Below are positions 19,140 through 22,914 of a stretch of 22,914 nucleotides of DNA, piece by piece; positions within the stretch are counted from its first letter, which is position 1; every line of letters begins with the position of its first letter. Below the pieces are notes generated by a model, which did not search any database, had not been told where the DNA came from, and saw only the letters and a list, made by a program, of their open reading frames with translations. The stretch spans positions 999,071 through 1,021,984 of the forward strand of contig BLXT01000876.1 of assembly GCA_019648995.1 (NCBI GenBank), written 5' to 3'. Both the position numbers and the translations under genes were made by a program. Source of the stretch: Plakobranchus ocellatus (lineage: Eukaryota; Mollusca; Gastropoda; Plakobranchidae).

Positions 19140-20768
19140 AATTAAAATTTTATTCTACATAAACATGTTGCCTGAAACAGACATTGGCAATCATGTTCCT
19201 CCACTCAAACCTCTTCTCACCATCTCAGTTAACCCTATCCGTACAAGGTGTTTTATTGTTGTATCCGTGAGTTGGGGTAACTGGGTGACCCCACATTTTG
19301 ATATCAATATATATATATATACTCTTATTTGTACGTGTGGGATAACTGCATGCCCCATATCTTACACTCTTACAGTTTAAAAAATCGCTGATATACCTAT
19401 CTGCACTTCAGGGGTAACAAAATCACCCCATACTTTACATAGTACATGTAAAAAGTAATGGAGGGTTTCAGAAATGATCTCAGGTGAGTTCAATATTGTT
19501 TTTCTGTGAATCATTATTATGTAATCGTATGTCAAATTGAATTTTTGAGGAATACTGAATAGCTCAAAGAAAAATTCCTATTTTAAGTACATGTATTTTT
19601 TTAAAACTAAAACAAGCAATGGGGTAACAAAAATACCCCACAAATAGAGATAGCCTAGGGTTAACTTAATACATTTGTTGTGGTTATCCTTGCCTGTTGC
19701 CCATGACTTAAGACTTTCACAAAAAGTTATTCTCTGTCTACCTCTACTACCTTTGCTTTCAATCTTTCCAGTAATTGCTAAGTGTTTTGAACCCTTGTGT
19801 TGGCAAATATGGCCTAAAAACTGGAGTTCACTAGTTGCCTCTGTTTTATGGTTTTAATTAGTGATGACTCAAGATTAGCCTCTTTCAGTACCAATTCATT
19901 GGACTTTTTTTCTGTCCATGATATCCTCATCATTTTTCTGATAAGCCACATCTCTACTGCCTCTAGTTTTTCTCTCCGTTTCCTTGTTTATTGTCCAACA
20001 CTCACTACCGAACAAAAGAACTAACCATATGTTTTCATTTCCCTTATTTTGATTTTCATACTTATGTCTCTGTTTGCACGTATAGGTTTCATTTTTTAGA
20101 ATGTATCTTTGGCCATAGCTATTCTTTTACTTATTTCACTCTTGCATCTTCCATCTGATGTTATCAGTAACCTAGATATTTGAATTTTCTAACTTGTTTG
20201 ATTTGCTAGCCTTCGCTAACAAGATTGCACTTGGGGCTAGAAGATTTCCTTGAGATGACCATACATTCTGTTTTCTTTACATTCAAAGACAGGCCCATTA
20301 ATTCACTCTCTAATTCAGTATAACAGTTTTTGGAGTTGCTCGCCAGATTCTGCTATTAAATGTATCATTTGCATACCTGAGATTATTTTGATTCTCTTCA
20401 TTCATTTTTAAGCCTAAAATATCAAGATTCCTTAAGATTATTTCACATTATAAGTTCAAAAGATCGAGACATTACACATCCTTGCCTCACACCTCCTTTA
20501 ATGGATTTTAAATCACTATGTTCTCCAAATACAGTTTGATCGCAGTACATATTTCTAATTATTCTCAGATCGTTCCCATTGATGTCTAATTTTTCTAGCA
20601 AACAGGGAGGGCCTACTTAACAGCTCTACATGTTTTACTTTGTCAAAGGCCTTAGAATAAACAATGAAGCAAATGTGGAGATCTTATTGCATTTCTATAC
20701 ACCTTTCCATAAGCATTGACAAAGTGAATATTGCATTTCTAGTCCCTTTATCAGGTATAAAGCCAATT
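19140..20768 (-). mobile_element. LINE remnant: reverse transcriptase and C-terminus, interrupted by a MITE
   Basis: Minus-strand readings from 20768 down give GFIPDKGTRNAIF, then YSKAFDKVKH (RT motif), NMYCDQTVFGE, GGVRQGCVMS (20469-20497), RYANDTF (20361-20378), GSECWTINKETERK, WTEKKSNELVLKEAN and FEWRNMIANV with a TAA at 19150-19152. This is the normal domain order of an APE-type LINE. The catalytic YADD box reads YAND, and there are many stops and frameshifts. The reading is split at 19229-19664 by a TTAA MITE, with the target site still recognisable on both sides. Same family as 7337-7755 but retaining the RT domain. Confidence 0.92.
19229..19664. mobile_element. TTAA MITE (CCCTATCCGTAC family) nested in the LINE
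   Basis: TTAA at 19229-19232 and 19661-19664 flank a 428-bp insert starting CCCTATCCGTAC and ending in the inverse (GATAGCCTAGGG). The LINE reading continues on either side, so the insertion is later than the LINE. The right 270 bases match the MITE at 11204-11442; the left 150 bases are extra. It holds four GGGGTAAC...ACCCC-type hairpins (19275, 19336, 19412 and 19620). No coding capacity. Confidence 0.9.
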
Positions 20769-20900
20769 GGAGATTTCAATGCCAAAGTTGGGGATGAAAG
20801 GGTAAAAGATATTGTTGGGCCCAGTGGCATAGGGACTTTAAATGAGCAAGGAAATAGGCTCATTTCAATGGTGCCAAATCATGGTGTGTGATGTTCCTTA
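20764..20900 (+). mobile_element. Inverted LINE endonuclease fragment
   Basis: The plus strand reads PIGDFNAKVGDERVKDIVGP, then SGIGTLNEQGNRLIS, and after a frameshift WCQI. This is the GDFNA.VG....GP.G.G..N..G..L..WC block near the end of the APE endonuclease in this LINE group. The adjacent RT fragment, of the kind expected from the same ORF, lies on the opposite strand immediately to the left, and the two readings overlap in CCAATTGG (20764-20771). The fragment fades after about 20900. Confidence 0.85.
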
Positions 20901-20975
20901 AATAATTGCTGAAGTGAAGAAAAATGTAATTACAACTGGTAAAGTCGGGAGAAATCAATCAGTTTTCAACCATCT

Positions 20976-21852
20976 TTAACTCACTTACGACTAATCCCTT
21001 TTCCTTTTGCTATTCCCTCCTGACTAAGGTTTTTTGGCATTTTTAAAAAATTCTAAAACAAAAAAAGTAAAAAAGCAATCATTCTAAAACTTTGGACACA
21101 TAAAACTTTTCTTTAGATCTGGTAGTTGCAACACTTTTTATTCAGCTACTGTGATATGTTAATTTGTATGTTTTTTACAAAAAGGGTAAGAATTTGATAT
21201 TTGAAAAATTTTCTGAAGCCCATGAAAGATGTAGCAAACAGGTAAGGATACACAAAAGTAAGAAAAATGCTTTTGAATTCAACAGATTTCATTTAGAATT
21301 AGATGTTGATATCTAGACTGAAAATCATCTGGTTTTGCTCGTTTTTTTGTTTGGGTCTTGATTTAGTGCTACTACATCTACTACTCTGAGCGTTTCTTAG
21401 ATCTACACTTTATCTGGATCTAGATCTAGTTCATCATTGGAATCATTGTGACTTTCTACTGGAAAAAACTCTACATCATTATCAGAAAATTCTTCCCCAG
21501 ATCCGTCTAACTAAAAAACCCAAACAGATTAAGTCTATTCAAGACCAAATAATCGCATTAGACTTAGATTCAGATCTCCATCTACCTCTCAGATTTCACT
21601 AATTCTGGACTGACTTTCAGTTCTGCAAACGTGTTCTAAATTATTTTATGAAAAACGAGTTTCGCAATGACAAAAATACAATTTGGAATACTCATGAAGA
21701 AATGGTTCAGGAACGATAATGTTGAGGCAGTGAGTTGTTTGTGCAGTTATTATAGAGCAGTAAAGGTAAAAACCACAAGGGTTGCGGGTGCTGTGCACAG
21801 GGAATTTTTGGGTTGGCCTCAGCAGGTGCGGGCTGTATCGCAAGTGAGTTAA
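20976..21852. mobile_element. TTAA-type element with CTCACTTRCGA ends, copy 1
   Basis: TTAA (20976-20979) then CTCACTTACGACTAATCCC on the left; ATCGCAAGTGAG then TTAA (21849-21852) on the right. On the minus strand, 21504-21403 carries 33 open codons of a strongly acidic peptide (GSGEEFSDNDVEFFPVES, then NDELDLDPDKV) followed by lysine/serine-rich pieces in shifted frames. Acidic N-termini of this sort are common in piggyBac transposases, so this may be an internally deleted autonomous element; that is an inference. The small frames at 21646-21942 are not conserved in copy 2. Confidence 0.85.
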
Positions 21853-21945
21853 TACTTTGCACACAAAAAAATGAGAAAGATACAAAGAAATTTGATCTTG
21901 AAGAATAATTGCAGCAGAAAATTCTATCTCTACCTTTTGCATTAA

Positions 21946-22581
21946 TTAACTCACTTGTGGCTGAAGGTTTGGAAATAATTTGAGCGCTCGTCGCTGAGCT
22001 TTTTGGTGTATTGTTAAAAAAAAAGTATTCAAGCTATATTAATAAAATCTGGACTGATTCAAGACAATAAATAAAATAAACCATTAAGATATATCTAAAA
22101 TGTTGATTTTTATGTAATTTTTGTGATACAGCACAAATTTTGGTTTTTCGAAAAATTTTGGAAATTGTGATGTAAGCTGAAATAAAATTCATTAAAAAAA
22201 ATGTCCTGTCTGTTGATTTTATTGATCTGTGAGCATGCTTGAGAGGTGTGAGAAGAAGAAAAAACTTTGCAAAAATGTTCTTTCTTTTGTTTGTTAGAAG
22301 CCATCGTGTTGCAGTGATTCTTAGATCTAATTTCACTTTCAGACCTATCTGAGAGTAGTGTCCCTTTTCGGTCATCAACAAAAAATGCGATGTCCGAATG
22401 GTAGGAAACTTTGCATCAGACTAGGGAAATGGCTATACAATAGTAACAGGCGTTTCTAGTGGTGGGGATAGCATGAGAATTACGGGAGGTTAAAGTTGAT
22501 CCTGTAGGTGTCACGGGATCTGCCCCAGCTAACAAAAGGCCTTTCCCGTCACCCCTACGGGATCCGCCGCAAGTGAGTTAA
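21946..22581. mobile_element. TTAA-type element with CTCACTTGYGG ends, copy 2
   Basis: TTAA (21946-21949) then CTCACTTGTGGCTGAAGG on the left; GATCCGCCGCAAGTGAG then TTAA (22578-22581) on the right. It is only 93 bases from copy 1. The minus strand around 22300-22345 shares AAAGTG..ATTAGATCTAAGAA with copy 1 (21395-21412), consistent with remnants of the same N-terminal coding exon (SDRSESEIRSKNH). Right subterminal CACGGGATCTGCC and TACGGGATCCGCC are direct repeats, possible transposase binding sites. The minus-strand frames at 22034-22381 are otherwise AT-rich and unsupported. Confidence 0.85.
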
Positions 22582-22865
22582 AACCAAGATAGCAAGATAT
22601 TGAGGACTAAAGTATCACTTAGATCAAGACTATTGAAGGTTTCACTTGTAAGGTTGTTGGCTTTATGTTGTTAATTTGAATGGGCTGTCTCTTTTTGAAA
22701 AAACATACATTTTGATATTCAAAAGACTTAGATGGCCATAAAAATGTTGACCAGAATAAACCTTAACATGTCTTAGTTTTAAGAAATAAATAGCTACTTA
22801 AAAACATTAACCCTAATCTACATAAACAAACTCTCTTGCTTGTATTTTTTAGTTCCCTAAAAAAC
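22582..22865. other. Short non-coding stretch, nothing recognised
   Basis: AT-rich spacer between the last TTAA element and the LINE tail at the right edge. Confidence 0.4.
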
Positions 22866-22867
22866 TA

Positions 22868-22914
22868 TCATCATCATCATCAGGTGCCTTGCTTTACAGC
22901 GTTGGCGATCATGG
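22868..22914 (-). mobile_element. 3' end of a LINE, same family as the left edge
   Basis: The minus strand reads MIANAVKQGT then TGA at 22882-22880, followed by a TGA/TGAT repeat to about 22868. The 45 bases 22870-22914 are the exact reverse complement of 36-80. The rest of the element is beyond the window. Confidence 0.85.

Noticed and set aside
1-22914. The whole window as one giant transposon with 45-bp terminal inverted repeats
   Set aside because: The repeat is fully explained by two LINE ORF C-termini with TGA tails, the left one starts 35 bases inside the window still within LINE coding sequence, and nothing between them encodes a shared mobility system.

Overview
This looks like a non-coding-rich stretch of an animal nuclear genome, most likely an invertebrate and possibly a mollusc. 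It is AT-rich, with long poly-A/T tracts, a TA microsatellite, spliced exons and many eroded transposable elements. There is no bacterial-style gene packing. The mollusc suggestion rests on a recurring motif close to CAAGGGCCATAACTCTG, which I remember as common in mollusc DNA, so it is tentative.

Host gene: the only convincing host gene is a minus-strand gene whose exons resemble METTL22, a protein lysine methyltransferase of the FAM86/METTL family. Two exons are clear: 13522-13621 and 10336-10504. They join in frame across an intron of about 3 kb that appears to start with a rare GC donor. A possible N-terminal exon lies at 14437-14523 and a weak candidate last exon at 8027-8059. The exons for the SAM-binding core are not visible between 14437 and 13621, so the gene may be broken, mis-assembled or wrongly joined by me.

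Mobile DNA, left to right: a non-LTR retrotransposon (LINE) 3' end (1-80); a decayed repetitive ORF (about 100-449); a solo inverted-repeat terminus (4588-4655); a piggyBac transposase relic (about 5459-5990, minus); a 44-bp minisatellite and a 134-bp tandem duplication (6264-6768); a 5'-truncated LINE (about 7337-7755, minus); a TTAA element (9267-9951); a 1.7-kb inverted-repeat-bounded segment (11085-12811) holding a TTAA MITE (11204-11442) and a tRNA-derived SINE (about 12020-12520); two copies of one TIR transposon family (14912-16132 and 17424-18710); a LINE (about 19140-20765, minus) with an inverted 5' endonuclease piece and a TTAA MITE nested in it; two related TTAA elements (20976-21852 and 21946-22581); and a second LINE 3' end (22870-22914, minus).

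The two LINE 3' ends give the window a perfect 45-bp terminal inverted repeat. This is better explained by a repeat at each contig end than by one giant element. Four or five TTAA-flanked elements plus a piggyBac transposase relic suggest that piggyBac-type transposition was a major force here. I see no evidence for a new multi-gene system. The points most worth checking are the GC-AG intron and missing core of the METTL22-like gene, the nested and inverted LINE, and the unassigned 1.2-1.3 kb TIR family.
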